NCBI GenBank assembly: GCA_021820485.1 | Contig: JAKADO010000013.1 | Span: 1 to 48,527, forward strand | DNA length: 48,527 nt | Reading direction: 5' to 3' | Source of the DNA: Bacillota bacterium | Lineage (GTDB): Bacteria > Bacillota > Sulfobacillia > Sulfobacillales > Sulfobacillaceae | Shown here: one piece after another, positions 1 through 8,235 of the stretch | How the letters are laid out: the number at the start of each line of letters is the position of its first letter | Numbering within the stretch: position 1 is the first letter of the stretch | Notes under the pieces: generated by a model | Told to the model about the DNA's origin: nothing | Databases searched by the model: none | The model's input: only the letters and a program-made list of their open reading frames with translations | Program-made: the position numbers and the translations under genes

Positions 1-1361
1 AAGCCAGGGCCAACGGTTCGACCCGTCACGGCGAGACGCGTAGGATGAATCAGTTCAGCACGCTTGATGCCCAACGCTTCGCTTAACGCGTCGTAGGCCT
101 GCAAGAGCGCATCATGGTCCCATGCGGTCACGCCCTCCAGCTTCTCAGCCAATTGGTCCAGACGCGACGCCGCATCGGCCGTAAAGTGCTTGGCGACACC
201 CTTGGGATCAAAGCTCTCTGGAGCCTCGTAGAAGAAGCGCATCACGTCGGCCAGCTGCACCAGCGTGAACGCGCGTTCCCGCGATAAGGCGACAACCTCA
301 TGAAAGTCCGGGCCGTGGTTGACGTCGTAGGCAATGAAGGCCCGGACGGCATCAGCAATCTCCTCCACCGGCAATGCAATCATATACTCGTGGTTGATCC
401 ACTCAAGCTTCTTGCGATCGTATATCGCCGCGGTGTGCTGAACGCGCTCCAGGGTAAAGGTCTGGGCCGCGTCCTCGAGGCTCAGAATTTCGCGGCCATC
501 TGGCGACGACCATCCCAATAGCAGGAGGTAGTTGGCCAAGGCCTTCGGGATAATGCCCTGGTCCCGAAACTCCTCCACCGAGGTGGCTCCATGCCGCTTC
601 GACAGCTTTGACCGATCCGGAGCGAGAACCATCGGAAGATGGGCAAATTCCGGAATCGGGAAGCCCAGCGCCTCATAGACCAACATTTGTTTCGGCGTAT
701 TGGACAAATGCTCCTCCGCCCGAATCACATGGGTAATCCCCATGTCATGGTCGTCCACCACGACCGCAAAGTTGTAGACTGGGGTATAGTCCGGCTTCAT
801 CAAAACGAAGTCGTCCAAAATGCGGTTCTCAAAGTGAACCTCACCGCGAATCAGATCGTGGACTACGGTCTCGCCTGCGTCGGGCACCTTGAGCCGCACC
901 ACCGACCGCTCGCCGGCTTCACGCCGTCGTGAGACCTCCTCCTCGGAAAGAGCTCGGCACCGCCCGATGTAACGGGGAGGCAGGCCCTGGGCTTTCAATG
1001 CCGCGCGATCCGCGTCCAACTGGTCGGGCGTGCAAAAGCAGCGGTAGGCTTTCTTTTCGGCCACAAGCCGATCGGCCATGGATTGGTGGCGTTGAAGCCG
1101 CTCAGACTGCCGATAGGGTCCAAATTCAGCGCCGGACGTGTCTGGACCCTCATCCCATGCAATGCCTAAACTTTGAAGCCCCCGCATCATCGCGGCTTCC
1201 GAACCAGGAATCTGCCGCGACTGGTCGGTGTCTTCCACTCGCAGAACAAATCGCCCATTCGTATGACGGGCATACAATAAATTGAACAATGCCGTACGGG
1301 CCCCGCCGATGTGCAGGGTTCCTGTGGGACTTGGGGCATAGCGCACCCTAACCACGGGCAT
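1..1361 (-). CDS. gltX: Glutamyl-tRNA synthetase, 3' end outside window
   Basis: This class I aminoacyl-tRNA synthetase charges tRNA with glutamate in the cytosol. The N-terminus reads RYAPSPTGTLHIGGARTAL, containing the HIGH-type motif (HIGG), followed by the VEDTD segment. The KMSKS-type loop is KLSKRHG, encoded near 587-603. The reading frame stays open to base 1, giving about 453 codons, so perhaps 30-40 C-terminal residues are missing. An AGGAGG sits directly against the ATG at 1361, which leaves no spacing; the GTG two codons later (1355) has a normal 6-nt spacing and is a likely real start. Whether the enzyme is discriminating or also charges tRNA-Gln cannot be read from this sequence. 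Confidence 0.95.
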   Translation of the reverse strand, partial: MPVVRVRYAPSPTGTLHIGGARTALFNLLYARHTNGRFVLRVEDTDQSRQIPGSEAAMMRGLQSLGIAWDEGPDTSGAEFGPYRQSERLQRHQSMADRLVAEKKAYRCFCTPDQLDADRAALKAQGLPPRYIGRCRALSEEEVSRRREAGERSVVRLKVPDAGETVVHDLIRGEVHFENRILDDFVLMKPDYTPVYNFAVVVDDHDMGITHVIRAEEHLSNTPKQMLVYEALGFPIPEFAHLPMVLAPDRSKLSKRHGATSVEEFRDQGIIPKALANYLLLLGWSSPDGREILSLEDAAQTFTLERVQHTAAIYDRKKLEWINHEYMIALPVEEIADAVRAFIAYDVNHGPDFHEVVALSRERAFTLVQLADVMRFFYEAPESFDPKGVAKHFTADAASRLDQLAEKLEGVTAWDHDALLQAYDALSEALGIKRAELIHPTRLAVTGRTVGPG

Positions 1362-1436
1362 CCTCCTCTCGAACCTCATCTTTCCAGTGTAGCGAAGAGG
1401 TGGATGAGAATCAAGGAGAGGCCCTGCGGGGTTGGC

Positions 1437-1700
1437 CTATAAGACCATCATCTTGACGGCAACCAACAGGAGAAACCCCGGCGCCCCCAGCACTCCTACG
1501 GTAAGACCGGTCACGGGATTCAATCCAATCGCCCATCCGTGCGCCGTAAACGCCATATTCCACGCCCACAGCGCAGCCAAACCGATGGCGCCATTGATCA
1601 GCACCCGTACGGCCCACTTCACCGGGGACTGAAATACGCGCACAATGATGTACAGCAAGACTCCACCAAATACAATTCCAAGAAAATCGCGTGGATTCAT
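1437..1700 (-). CDS. bofA: BofA-family pro-sigma-K processing inhibitor
   Basis: An 87-residue integral membrane protein beginning MNPRDFLGIVFGG. It has two or three hydrophobic stretches and a BofA-like central part (NGAIGLAALWAWN) and C-terminal part (LNPVTGLTVGVLGAPG). In Bacillus, BofA holds the SpoIVFB protease inactive in the outer forespore membrane, so pro-sigma-K processing waits for a forespore signal. The frame is open 39 codons further upstream, but ATG 1700 has an AGGAGG with 8-nt spacing and gives the usual family length. Its position downstream of dnaX-ebfC-recR is the same as in Bacillus, which supports the call and indicates a spore former. Confidence 0.85.
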   Translation of the reverse strand: MNPRDFLGIVFGGVLLYIIVRVFQSPVKWAVRVLINGAIGLAALWAWNMAFTAHGWAIGLNPVTGLTVGVLGAPGFLLLVAVKMMVL

Positions 1701-1741
1701 CCGGCCTTCCTCCTGCTCTATGGTATGCAGGACGGACAAGT

Positions 1742-1966
1742 CTAGACCTTCTTGGAGTGCTTCATGGGCCAATGCTGGCACCAATGCATGACAGATTCCT
1801 GCGCCTCCGCTGCCCATCCCAATGGTCGGCGCTCGTGCCAGCTCTCATAGACTTGGCGCCAGTGATCCGGGTCCCACCCGGGCGCCTCCCAGCTATCGGC
1901 TCCGCCGAGCAGGTTCTTGGGGAGCCTGGCCTTCCGTCCCACCAACCGCCCCATTGACCTCACCAT
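1742..1966 (-). CDS. Small hypothetical protein
   Basis: A possible 74-residue, Trp-rich, basic protein lying just upstream of bofA on the same strand. It has no family that I recognise. It overlaps the end of the upstream 133-residue frame by 74 bases, so one of the two gene models may be wrong in this overlap. The only ribosome-binding signal is a weak GGAAAGG abutting the first ATG. In Bacillus a short gene (yaaL) occupies the same place, but I see no convincing sequence likeness. Confidence 0.3.
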   Translation of the reverse strand: MVRSMGRLVGRKARLPKNLLGGADSWEAPGWDPDHWRQVYESWHERRPLGWAAEAQESVMHWCQHWPMKHSKKV

Positions 1967-2294
1967 CCTTTCCGATCTTTCTACGGTAATTTATTCCATC
2001 CAGCAAATAGTGTGCCATATCCCGATCGCGCTCACTCAAGCGTCGGCCGTGCCGGTTTTCCAATTGCTGAAGCACCTGGTCCACCGGGGAGTCCGGCGCG
2101 TCCTTCAGAGCCTCAACGACCAGGAGAATCGCTTCCTGACGGTGCGCTTCCCGAATCCACCAAATGGTGTCCGTCACCAATGCGCGACGACGATAGAGCA
2201 CGGCAGCCAGAACGAGGCCAAATCCTGTGAGTCCCAGATCAAGCCATTCGGAAAATATCAACAAGAAGTCCAAGGAACTCACCCCCACTGCCAA
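1893..2294 (-). CDS. Hypothetical protein with one N-terminal membrane segment
   Basis: About 133 residues. A hydrophobic stretch (LLIFSEWLDLGLTGFGLVLA) is followed by a charged cytoplasmic domain with the segment RLSERDRDMAHYLLDGINYR. The C-terminus is a low-complexity Gly/Glu/Ala tail. The listed start is TTG at 2294; a GGGGGTGAG lies in front of another TTG seven codons downstream, which may be the true start. It sits between a terminator after recR and bofA, so it is likely transcribed separately from dnaX-ebfC-recR. No family was recognised. Confidence 0.55.
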   Translation of the reverse strand: MAVGVSSLDFLLIFSEWLDLGLTGFGLVLAAVLYRRRALVTDTIWWIREAHRQEAILLVVEALKDAPDSPVDQVLQQLENRHGRRLSERDRDMAHYLLDGINYRRKIGKDGEVNGAVGGTEGQAPQEPARRSR

Positions 2295-2323
2295 TCTATT
2301 CCACAGCAGGAGAAATCGGGACG

Positions 2324-2353
2324 GAAAAGAAAAAAGACGCTCGGGAGAGCGTC
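2324..2353 (-). terminator. Rho-independent terminator after recR
   Basis: On the minus strand a 7-bp hairpin (GACGCTC/GAGCGTC, 4-nt loop, 2336-2353) is followed by TTTTTTCTTTT. It lies 25 bases beyond the recR stop, so it closes the dnaX-ebfC-recR unit. Confidence 0.85.
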
Positions 2354-2377
2354 ATTCGCAAAGTCGACCTAGGGGAG

Positions 2378-2974
2378 CTAGAGGTCGTGACGGCCTTCCA
2401 GCGCTTTGGCCAGGGTCATCTCGTCGGTATAGTCCAGGTCTCCTCCCATAGGAAGCCCACGGGCTATGCGGGTCACCTTATAATTCATGGGCTTCAGCAA
2501 GCGGGCCAGATAGAGCGCCGTGGCTTCACCCTCCAAGCTGGAACTCGTGGCCAGTACAATTTCGCGAGGAGACACCTGGGTCAGCCGGTTCAACAGTTCC
2601 CGGACCTTCAAGTCGTCAGGCCCTATCCCCTCCATCGGGGAAATCGCTCCATGCAGCACATGGTAACGGCCCTTGAACTCCCGCGTTTTCTCCATCGCGA
2701 TGACGTCCTTGGGGTGTTCCACCACCATAATCCACGACGGGTCCCGAGCCGCATTGCGGCAAATGGCGCAGGGATCGGAATCCGTAAAGTTGAAGCATTC
2801 CGAGCAGTAGCGAATCCGACTGCGAGCGTTGGTGATGGCACTGGCCAACAGCTCCGCCTCGCCCTTGGGCATGTTGAGTAGAAAGAATGCCAGGCGTTGC
2901 GCTGTCTTGGGTCCCACTCCCGGCAGTTTGGCCAACTCCTGCACCAAATCTTGAATCGGTTCCGGATACAGCAT
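2378..2974 (-). CDS. recR: Recombination mediator RecR
   Basis: This 198-residue protein works with RecO and RecF to load RecA at single-stranded gaps. It has the N-terminal helix-hairpin-helix region (LPGVGPKTAQRLAF), a four-Cys zinc finger (C57, C60, C69, C72) and a C-terminal Toprim domain with VVEHPKDVIAME and a conserved GLPMGGDLDYTD segment. Length and domain order are those of the family. Its ATG directly follows the ebfC stop (TAGATG), which indicates translational coupling, and a strong terminator follows it. Confidence 0.97.
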   Translation of the reverse strand: MLYPEPIQDLVQELAKLPGVGPKTAQRLAFFLLNMPKGEAELLASAITNARSRIRYCSECFNFTDSDPCAICRNAARDPSWIMVVEHPKDVIAMEKTREFKGRYHVLHGAISPMEGIGPDDLKVRELLNRLTQVSPREIVLATSSSLEGEATALYLARLLKPMNYKVTRIARGLPMGGDLDYTDEMTLAKALEGRHDL

Positions 2975-3304
2975 CTAGAACAATCCTGGCATGCCAGGAA
3001 TGCGCATGTTCCCCGTCACCTGGCCCATGCGATCTTGCGCCAGCTTCTGCGCCTTGGCCTGCCCCTCACGCACAGCAGTCAGGATGAGGTCCTGCAGCAT
3101 TTCGACATCGTTCGGGTCGACGGCTTCCGGCTGGATGACGATGCTTTGCATTTCCCCGTGGCCGTTGAAAACCGCCGTGACAACGCCGCCTGATTCCACT
3201 TCCACGGTCTCATGCTTCAGCTCTTCCTGGACCTTCACCATGTCTTCCTGCATTTTCTGCACTTGCTTCATCATTTTTTGCATGTTTTGAGGGTTAAAAC
3301 TCAC
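2975..3304 (-). CDS. ebfC: YbaB/EbfC family nucleoid-associated protein
   Basis: A 109-residue small DNA-binding protein of the YbaB/EbfC family, with the Met/Lys/Gln-rich start (NPQNMQKMMKQVQKMQEDM) and the central GHGEMQSIVI and DLILTAVREGQAKA segments. Members form dimers that bind DNA and are nearly always encoded between dnaX and recR, as here. The start is GTG at 3304. The stop abuts the recR start. Confidence 0.93.
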   Translation of the reverse strand: MSFNPQNMQKMMKQVQKMQEDMVKVQEELKHETVEVESGGVVTAVFNGHGEMQSIVIQPEAVDPNDVEMLQDLILTAVREGQAKAQKLAQDRMGQVTGNMRIPGMPGLF

Positions 3305-3326
3305 CGCGTCTCATCCTCTCTTTCCA

Positions 3327-4916
3327 CTATTGATCGAAACCCATCAGTTTCACATCCGGGCCAAACCACGTGCGCACCTCGTCGGCCAATGCGGATGCCG
3401 TACCATTGGGCGCCTCGCTGGTCCCCGAGCCAATGGGAGCTCCCACGCGAAAATCATAGCGCATGTCCGCACCGTAGACAGCCTTTATGGCCCGATCCAC
3501 GACATCGCGGTTATGACCCTGATTCATCAGTTCCCGGTGGGCCGGAAACTCGAAGTAAACAGCGAGTACCCCATCGCTGCCCACTACCCCATGCGCTTTT
3601 TCAAACAATGCATAAGTGGTGGGGCGTTCCTTTTTAACAATCTCCAAAACGCTTTGAAACTCTCGGGTGTGCGCCGGTGCTGGCGTTGCCGGCGCGGTCA
3701 CGGGAACTGCGGGTTCGGCGAAAACCGCCGGCGCCGCCCGGGTCAACGGCGCCTCGGCAGCTGGTGGTGGAACCGGCCGCCGCGCCACATCCTCCCGGAC
3801 TGGGACCTCAACCGGTTGAGGTGTCGGACCACTGAGCCGCTGCTGCACCTTCAACAAGGCGAGCTCCACGGCCAGGTCTGCAGGAAATCCGCCCTTCAAG
3901 CGCGCTTCCGCCTGCGCCAGGAGATCTGCGGCGTCAATCCAAGCATCCGCCGCCACGGACGCCGGCATCACCTGGCTTAAGGCAGCCAGACTCTCGCGGC
4001 GATACGGGGGGAAGCTCTCGGGACCGGCCATGCGCAAGACCAGTACGTCCCGGAACTGGCGAGCCACATCTCTTAAAATCAGCTTTTCATCGAGACCCGC
4101 CACTCGCAAATCGGCCAACACGCGAATCATCGGTTCAATGCCGCTGACCATGGCCTCCAACAGCCGGCGCATGTCGCGGTCGCCCACCATCCCCGCCACC
4201 CGTGCCGCACCTTCCACAGTTAACGCTCCGTCTGTCGCCACCACTTGGTCGAACAGGCTTAAGGCATCGCGCAGCGCACCATCGGCCGCTTCGGCGAGCA
4301 CCTCTAAGGCGGCCGGGTCCGCCTGAACCCCCTCTTGCTGGGCGACGTAGCGAAGTTGCTCCTCGATAACCGCTACGGTATGCCGTTTAAACTCATAGCG
4401 CTGACACCGGGACAACACCGTTACCGGCAGTTTATGCGCTTCGGTCGTGGCGAGTATGAAGAGGACATGCTGTGGCGGCTCCTCCAACGTCTTCAAGAGC
4501 GCGTTGAAGGCGTCTTGCGTGAGCATGTGGACCTCATCAATGATATAGACCTTGTACCGGCTCATCGCGGTTTGGTGGGTAATGCGCTCCTTGATGTCCC
4601 GGATCTCGTCAATGCCGCGGTTGGATGCCGCGTCAATCTCAATCACATCGAGATGCTGCCCGCTTTCAATGCTGCGGCAGGATGCACAGCTCAAACACGG
4701 GTCGCCATCCGACTGGAGCGCCTCGCAGTTCACCGCTTTGGCCAGAATGCGCGCCACGCTGGTCTTGCCCGTGCCACGCGGTCCCGAAAAAAGATAGGCG
4801 TGCGTCAAGCGCCCTTGCCGCACCGCTTCCCTCAAGGTATCCACGGTGCGCGATTGCCCTTTCACCTCGCTGAAGCGGCGAGGGCGATACACGCGATATG
4901 ACGCTTGATGAGCCAC
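3327..4916 (-). CDS. dnaX: DNA polymerase III subunit gamma/tau
   Basis: This 529-residue clamp-loader ATPase loads the sliding clamp onto primed DNA. It has the Walker A motif GPRGTGKTS (about residues 45-53), the four-Cys zinc-binding stretch around CLSCASC, the Walker B-like DEVHML and the sensor segment LATTEAHKLPVTVLSRC. A Pro/Ala-rich linker leads to the C-terminal tau-specific domain. The start is GTG at 4916, with AGGAGG 6 nt upstream. No clear A-AAA-AAG slippery heptamer for a shorter gamma form was found. It is the first protein gene downstream of the SRP RNA, as in Bacillus. Confidence 0.96.
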   Translation of the reverse strand: MAHQASYRVYRPRRFSEVKGQSRTVDTLREAVRQGRLTHAYLFSGPRGTGKTSVARILAKAVNCEALQSDGDPCLSCASCRSIESGQHLDVIEIDAASNRGIDEIRDIKERITHQTAMSRYKVYIIDEVHMLTQDAFNALLKTLEEPPQHVLFILATTEAHKLPVTVLSRCQRYEFKRHTVAVIEEQLRYVAQQEGVQADPAALEVLAEAADGALRDALSLFDQVVATDGALTVEGAARVAGMVGDRDMRRLLEAMVSGIEPMIRVLADLRVAGLDEKLILRDVARQFRDVLVLRMAGPESFPPYRRESLAALSQVMPASVAADAWIDAADLLAQAEARLKGGFPADLAVELALLKVQQRLSGPTPQPVEVPVREDVARRPVPPPAAEAPLTRAAPAVFAEPAVPVTAPATPAPAHTREFQSVLEIVKKERPTTYALFEKAHGVVGSDGVLAVYFEFPAHRELMNQGHNRDVVDRAIKAVYGADMRYDFRVGAPIGSGTSEAPNGTASALADEVRTWFGPDVKLMGFDQ

Positions 4917-4965
4917 GGCGCACCTCCTGTCGCTCTATTGTACCGTCTCTTGGATGAAAAATTAA

Positions 4966-5094
4966 GCCATAGGGCTGCACCGATCAGGCACTCCCGCGGC
5001 GCCACAACCAATCTGCTTACCGCTGCTCCCTTCCGGGCCTGACGGGGTTCACAGGAGTTGTCCGCGCGGGACCCAATCGATGCAGCTCCATGGC
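4966..5094 (-). ncRNA. ffs: Signal recognition particle RNA, small bacterial type
   Basis: On the minus strand the conserved domain IV core reads GTCAGGCCCGGAAGGGAGCAGC (5023-5044 region), with the GGAA tetraloop and the asymmetric internal loop that bind Ffh. The outer ends pair over a long helix (4966-4984 with 5076-5094), giving a hairpin RNA of roughly 110-130 nt. A T-rich tract (TTAATTTTT) follows the 3' end on the minus strand and probably ends transcription. The location between tadA and dnaX is the same as the Bacillus scr gene. The exact ends are estimates. Confidence 0.92.
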
Positions 5095-5114
5095 TTCATC
5101 GTCAAAAAATCAAA

Positions 5115-5208
5115 TGGCGGAGGAGGAGGGATTCGAACCCTCGAGGCAGGATTTGGCCCACCAACACGCTTTCCAGGCGTGCGCCTTAAACCGCTCGGCC
5201 ACCCCTCC
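5115..5208 (-). tRNA. tRNA-Ser (GGA anticodon)
   Basis: A 94-nt type II tRNA with a 7-bp acceptor stem, an anticodon stem CACGC/GCGTG enclosing CTGGAAA (anticodon GGA), a long variable arm typical of Ser, the T arm GAGGG-TTCGAAT-CCCTC and an encoded GCCA end. Confidence 0.95.
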
Positions 5209-5221
5209 AGATATCTTGCAA

Positions 5222-5315
5222 TGGCGGAGAGGGTGGGATTCGAACCCACGAGACGGGGTTAAGCCGCCTACCCGATTTCGAGTCGGGCTCCTTCGACCAG
5301 CTCAGACACCTCTCC
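5222..5315 (-). tRNA. tRNA-Ser (CGA anticodon)
   Basis: A 94-nt type II tRNA 13 bases from its neighbour. The anticodon stem CCCGA/TCGGG encloses CTCGAAA (anticodon CGA). It has the extended variable arm, the T arm GTGGG-TTCGAAT-CCCAC and an encoded GCCA end. Confidence 0.95.
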
Positions 5316-5319
5316 GTAC

Positions 5320-5784
5320 TTATTCTATTGTCTTGTCGCGACGCGCACGAAAGAATTGCTTCAATTGCCGCGATGCATCGTCCGCCAAAATGCCAGACAC
5401 CACATCCACCTGATGGTTCAGGCGCGCATCCCGAGTCAATTGATACAAGCTCTCCACCGCACCGGTCTTTGGATCGCGGGCTCCAATCACCACCCGCTCA
5501 ATCCGGGCCAACACGATGGCTCCTGCGCACATGGCACATGGCTCCAGAGTAACCACCAAGGTGGCTCCAGGTATCCGCCACCCACCCATGCGGTCTCCGG
5601 CTTCCCGAAGTACCAAAATCTCCGCATGGGCCGTCGGGTCGCGATTCACTTCCCGACGGTTGTGGTTGCGGGCAATCACGGCGCCGTGACCGTCCAACAA
5701 CACGGCTCCAACCGGCACATCCCCGCAGCTTGCTGCCAAGGATGCTTCCTCCAACGCCATTTGCATCGGGACTGTCCAATCCAT
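5320..5784 (-). CDS. tadA: tRNA-specific adenosine-34 deaminase
   Basis: This enzyme converts A34 to inosine in the tRNA-Arg(ACG) anticodon. The 154-residue product has the deaminase zinc motifs TAHAE (H53, E55) and PCAMC (C83, C86), with E55 as the proton shuttle. The frame is open further upstream, but that extension reads through the tRNA-Arg gene (giving CRWFESSRAHHN, a typical tRNA translation artefact), so ATG 5784 is the start. It lies between tRNA-Arg and tRNA-Ser genes, upstream of the SRP RNA. Confidence 0.93.
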   Translation of the reverse strand: MDWTVPMQMALEEASLAASCGDVPVGAVLLDGHGAVIARNHNRREVNRDPTAHAEILVLREAGDRMGGWRIPGATLVVTLEPCAMCAGAIVLARIERVVIGARDPKTGAVESLYQLTRDARLNHQVDVVSGILADDASRQLKQFFRARRDKTIE

Positions 5785-5812
5785 TCGAGACCCTAACCTA
5801 TCAAGAAAGTTA

Positions 5813-5888
5813 TGGTGCGCCCGGGAGGACTCGAACCACCGACACAAGGTTTAGGAAACCTCTGCTCTATCCCCTGAGCTACGGGCGC
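5813..5888 (-). tRNA. tRNA-Arg (CCT anticodon)
   Basis: A 76-nt tRNA. The acceptor stem GCGCCCG/CGGGCGC is perfect, the anticodon loop TTCCTAA gives anticodon CCT, and the CCA end is encoded. The T stem GGTGG/CCTCC carries one T-T mismatch at positions 51-63, which is unusual but probably tolerated. Confidence 0.93.
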
Positions 5889-5995
5889 ATGCCTTCCCAT
5901 TCACGGCTGACGTTGTGCAACGTCCATTTGCGCCTTCAACAGGATACCAAATCCGTACGCAACTCGCAACGGTAAGTATCTCCGGTTTTGGTGCG

Positions 5996-6913
5996 CTAGC
6001 CGATGGTGCGTGAGTCCTTCATTATATCAGAGTCAGGCAGGCTGGGCAAGGTCACCATAAAGCTGCTCCCCAAGCCCGGCGTGGACACGACTTGAATGCG
6101 GCCTCCACACGCCTCGACCAATTGGCGTGTGCGATACAGCCCAAGTCCTTGTCCATGATGTTTGGTGGTAAAGTGCGGAGCAAAGATGGCGTCAATCTGC
6201 TCCGAACGGATGCCTGGCCCGCGGTCGCGGACGATGATGCTCACGTGGTCCTGGTAGGCGCGCACCTGAATGGCAATCACTCCGCCGTCTGGCATGGCTT
6301 CGCACGCGTTTTTGAGGAGGTTTTGAAAAATTTCAATGAAATCCGCCCGGTCCAGACGAACCGTTGGCGTGCTCTCGTCGCATTCCAACTCTATGCGATA
6401 TCGGCTTGGACTCAACCAAGCACACAGATGCTCCAAGGGCTCACGCACCGGAGTGGCAACGCCAACTCTCGGCTGCTCGTCCTGCGTACCAATGCGTCCC
6501 AACCGCTTCACCAGATCCACGGCTCGGTCCAGCATCCAAAGAGCTTCACCCAGCGATGCCGGCCCCGGGTCCTCGCTTTGAGCCTGCAGCAACTCAAGAT
6601 GCCCTGCCGCCACCGCCAATACATTATTGATATCATGCGCCATGCTCGTGATTTCTAATCGCAATTCGTCTTCCCCGCGATTGTCGTCCCATACGGCGAC
6701 AATCCCTTGAAAACTGTTGGATCGCATGGGATATAGACGAATCCACTGATGTCCGCCTGGGCTGAACTCGGCGTACGCTTTCCCATTAAGAAACGCTTCG
6801 CGAGCTTCCTGAGCCAGTCGCTCCAGAATCTGGCCGTCGGCCTGCACACCCGCTGCGATAATATCTCCCGATGGATGCAATATCCACACGCCCCGACAGC
6901 TCAATCCCCACAC
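5996..6913 (-). CDS. Soluble sensor histidine kinase (NtrB-like core)
   Basis: A 305-residue kinase with no membrane segment. The N-terminal 75 residues resemble a PAS-type sensing domain. The H-box MAHDINNVLA places the phospho-acceptor at H93. The ATPase domain has the N box NLLKNACEAM (N202), the G1 box DRGPGI and the G2 box GQGLGLY. No response regulator gene is adjacent, so it is an orphan kinase here. The start is either GTG 6913 or a TTG three codons later that has better spacing from GAGGTG. The signal and the target are unknown. Confidence 0.88.
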   Translation of the reverse strand: MWGLSCRGVWILHPSGDIIAAGVQADGQILERLAQEAREAFLNGKAYAEFSPGGHQWIRLYPMRSNSFQGIVAVWDDNRGEDELRLEITSMAHDINNVLAVAAGHLELLQAQSEDPGPASLGEALWMLDRAVDLVKRLGRIGTQDEQPRVGVATPVREPLEHLCAWLSPSRYRIELECDESTPTVRLDRADFIEIFQNLLKNACEAMPDGGVIAIQVRAYQDHVSIIVRDRGPGIRSEQIDAIFAPHFTTKHHGQGLGLYRTRQLVEACGGRIQVVSTPGLGSSFMVTLPSLPDSDIMKDSRTIG

Positions 6914-7070
6914 CTCGTTTTACCCAATTTTTTCCACACCGTCAGTCTAACAAACCCCTAGAGGTAAACCAACTGTTGCGGGGCGCGATCGGTCGAGGGA
7001 TTGCGACAGTTTGCGTCAAAATATGGGCCCTGCGCGGCGAGGGAGGGAATCCCCGAAATCGGCGGATTGC

Positions 7071-7985
7071 CTAACCAGCAGGCTGCCGATGGAGGACATC
7101 TTTTGCCACCCAGAGCAGCAATATCAACGGAAATTCATTGCCCAAATCGGTGCCCGTCCCGGTAAAGAGGGTGCCGAAGGCTTGGGGGACTGCCCACAGG
7201 AACACCAGCCATAGTATGGTCAGCGTCCAAATCGGGCCCTGAATGCGTCCCGTGCCGTAGCCGATGGCCAAAACCGCCATGACAAGGACCAAAATGGCAT
7301 TGATGCTCACGGGATGATGAAATCCCAACACGATGAACGCATTGTTGAGGCGGTCCACCCAGGCCGGCTCGCTGCCGTTCATGGTGACATTGCCGAAAAT
7401 GCCGGCGAGGTTGGATGCCGTCCAGTTGTAGGGAAGGCATTGAACCAAGGCCGCTGCCCCCCAGAATGCCCCCGCCCATCGGTGGAACCTCGGGGTCACC
7501 CAGTGCGGGTAGAGCAGCAGCAACGCCCCCATAACGTAAAAGGGGGTGGAGCCCGGTGAATCGCCCGGAAACGCCGGCGAACCGGTCAGCACGCCGCCCA
7601 TCCCTTCGGCCATCACCCAAACCACCACCGACCACGCAATGACAGTCCACAAGGTCAGCCGAAGGGCTCGCCCACGCAGGGCAATGAGTCCAACGCCCAG
7701 CGCCATTTCAAAAAGAGCCATGGCGATGGTGGTATACGGCAACCCCGCATGCCAAACATTGGCCCCGCCTATCATCAGGTGATAGAGCCAATTGGGCTGG
7801 TTGTCCGTGGCATTGGCGCCCACCACGTTGGAGATGAGGTTCCCTGTAAACATAGCCGGTTGAAGCTTCAATAATCCATCGATAATCCAGAGAAGACCAA
7901 AACCCCAGCGCAAAACGCGCGTCCACGCCATGGATTCCGCTGTGTTGACCCTTGGAGTGTCGACCGCCGTCATTCGGGAACTCAT
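7071..7985 (-). CDS. Multi-pass membrane protein, DoxX-like N-terminus
   Basis: A 304-residue protein with about eight hydrophobic segments. The first membrane region (VLRWGFGLLWIIDGLLKLQP) resembles the start of DoxX-type proteins. Internal polar loops contain many Gly, Pro and Asn residues, and no redox or metal motif is obvious. It stands alone on the minus strand, with its own AGGA signal 4 nt before ATG 7985; an alternative ATG lies four codons inside. The function cannot be assigned from sequence. Confidence 0.75.
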   Translation of the reverse strand: MSSRMTAVDTPRVNTAESMAWTRVLRWGFGLLWIIDGLLKLQPAMFTGNLISNVVGANATDNQPNWLYHLMIGGANVWHAGLPYTTIAMALFEMALGVGLIALRGRALRLTLWTVIAWSVVVWVMAEGMGGVLTGSPAFPGDSPGSTPFYVMGALLLLYPHWVTPRFHRWAGAFWGAAALVQCLPYNWTASNLAGIFGNVTMNGSEPAWVDRLNNAFIVLGFHHPVSINAILVLVMAVLAIGYGTGRIQGPIWTLTILWLVFLWAVPQAFGTLFTGTGTDLGNEFPLILLLWVAKDVLHRQPAG

Positions 7986-8235
7986 CCTTTCCTAAACTCT
8001 GATGTTCCTTTCAGTATAGCGAAGCCGCCGTTACATGTCATAAAACGCCGAAAGTTGGCGACAACTTCCAAGGCCTTGGAACGAATGCCTCACCTGGTAT
8101 ACTCAAGATCAATATCAAGCAATAGCATTGAGGGATCCGAATGAATCCATGTCCTGTCGATGCAAGACCTTGCCAACTGGAGACCCGCGACATAGACCCT
8201 TTGCCCCTGATGGGATCGCCCGCGGGGAGAATCCC

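Noticed and set aside
3620..3660. Possible dnaX programmed frameshift at an A-rich stretch
   Set aside because: The stretch is GTT-AAA-AAG; the -1 pairing would place TAA in the P site, so it is not a valid slippery heptamer.
5049..5262. Short frames across the SRP RNA and tRNA-Ser genes
   Set aside because: They overlap structured RNA genes on both strands and look like translated tRNA.
5785..5847. Longer tadA start
   Set aside because: The extension translates tRNA-Arg sequence; the canonical deaminase length begins at 5784.
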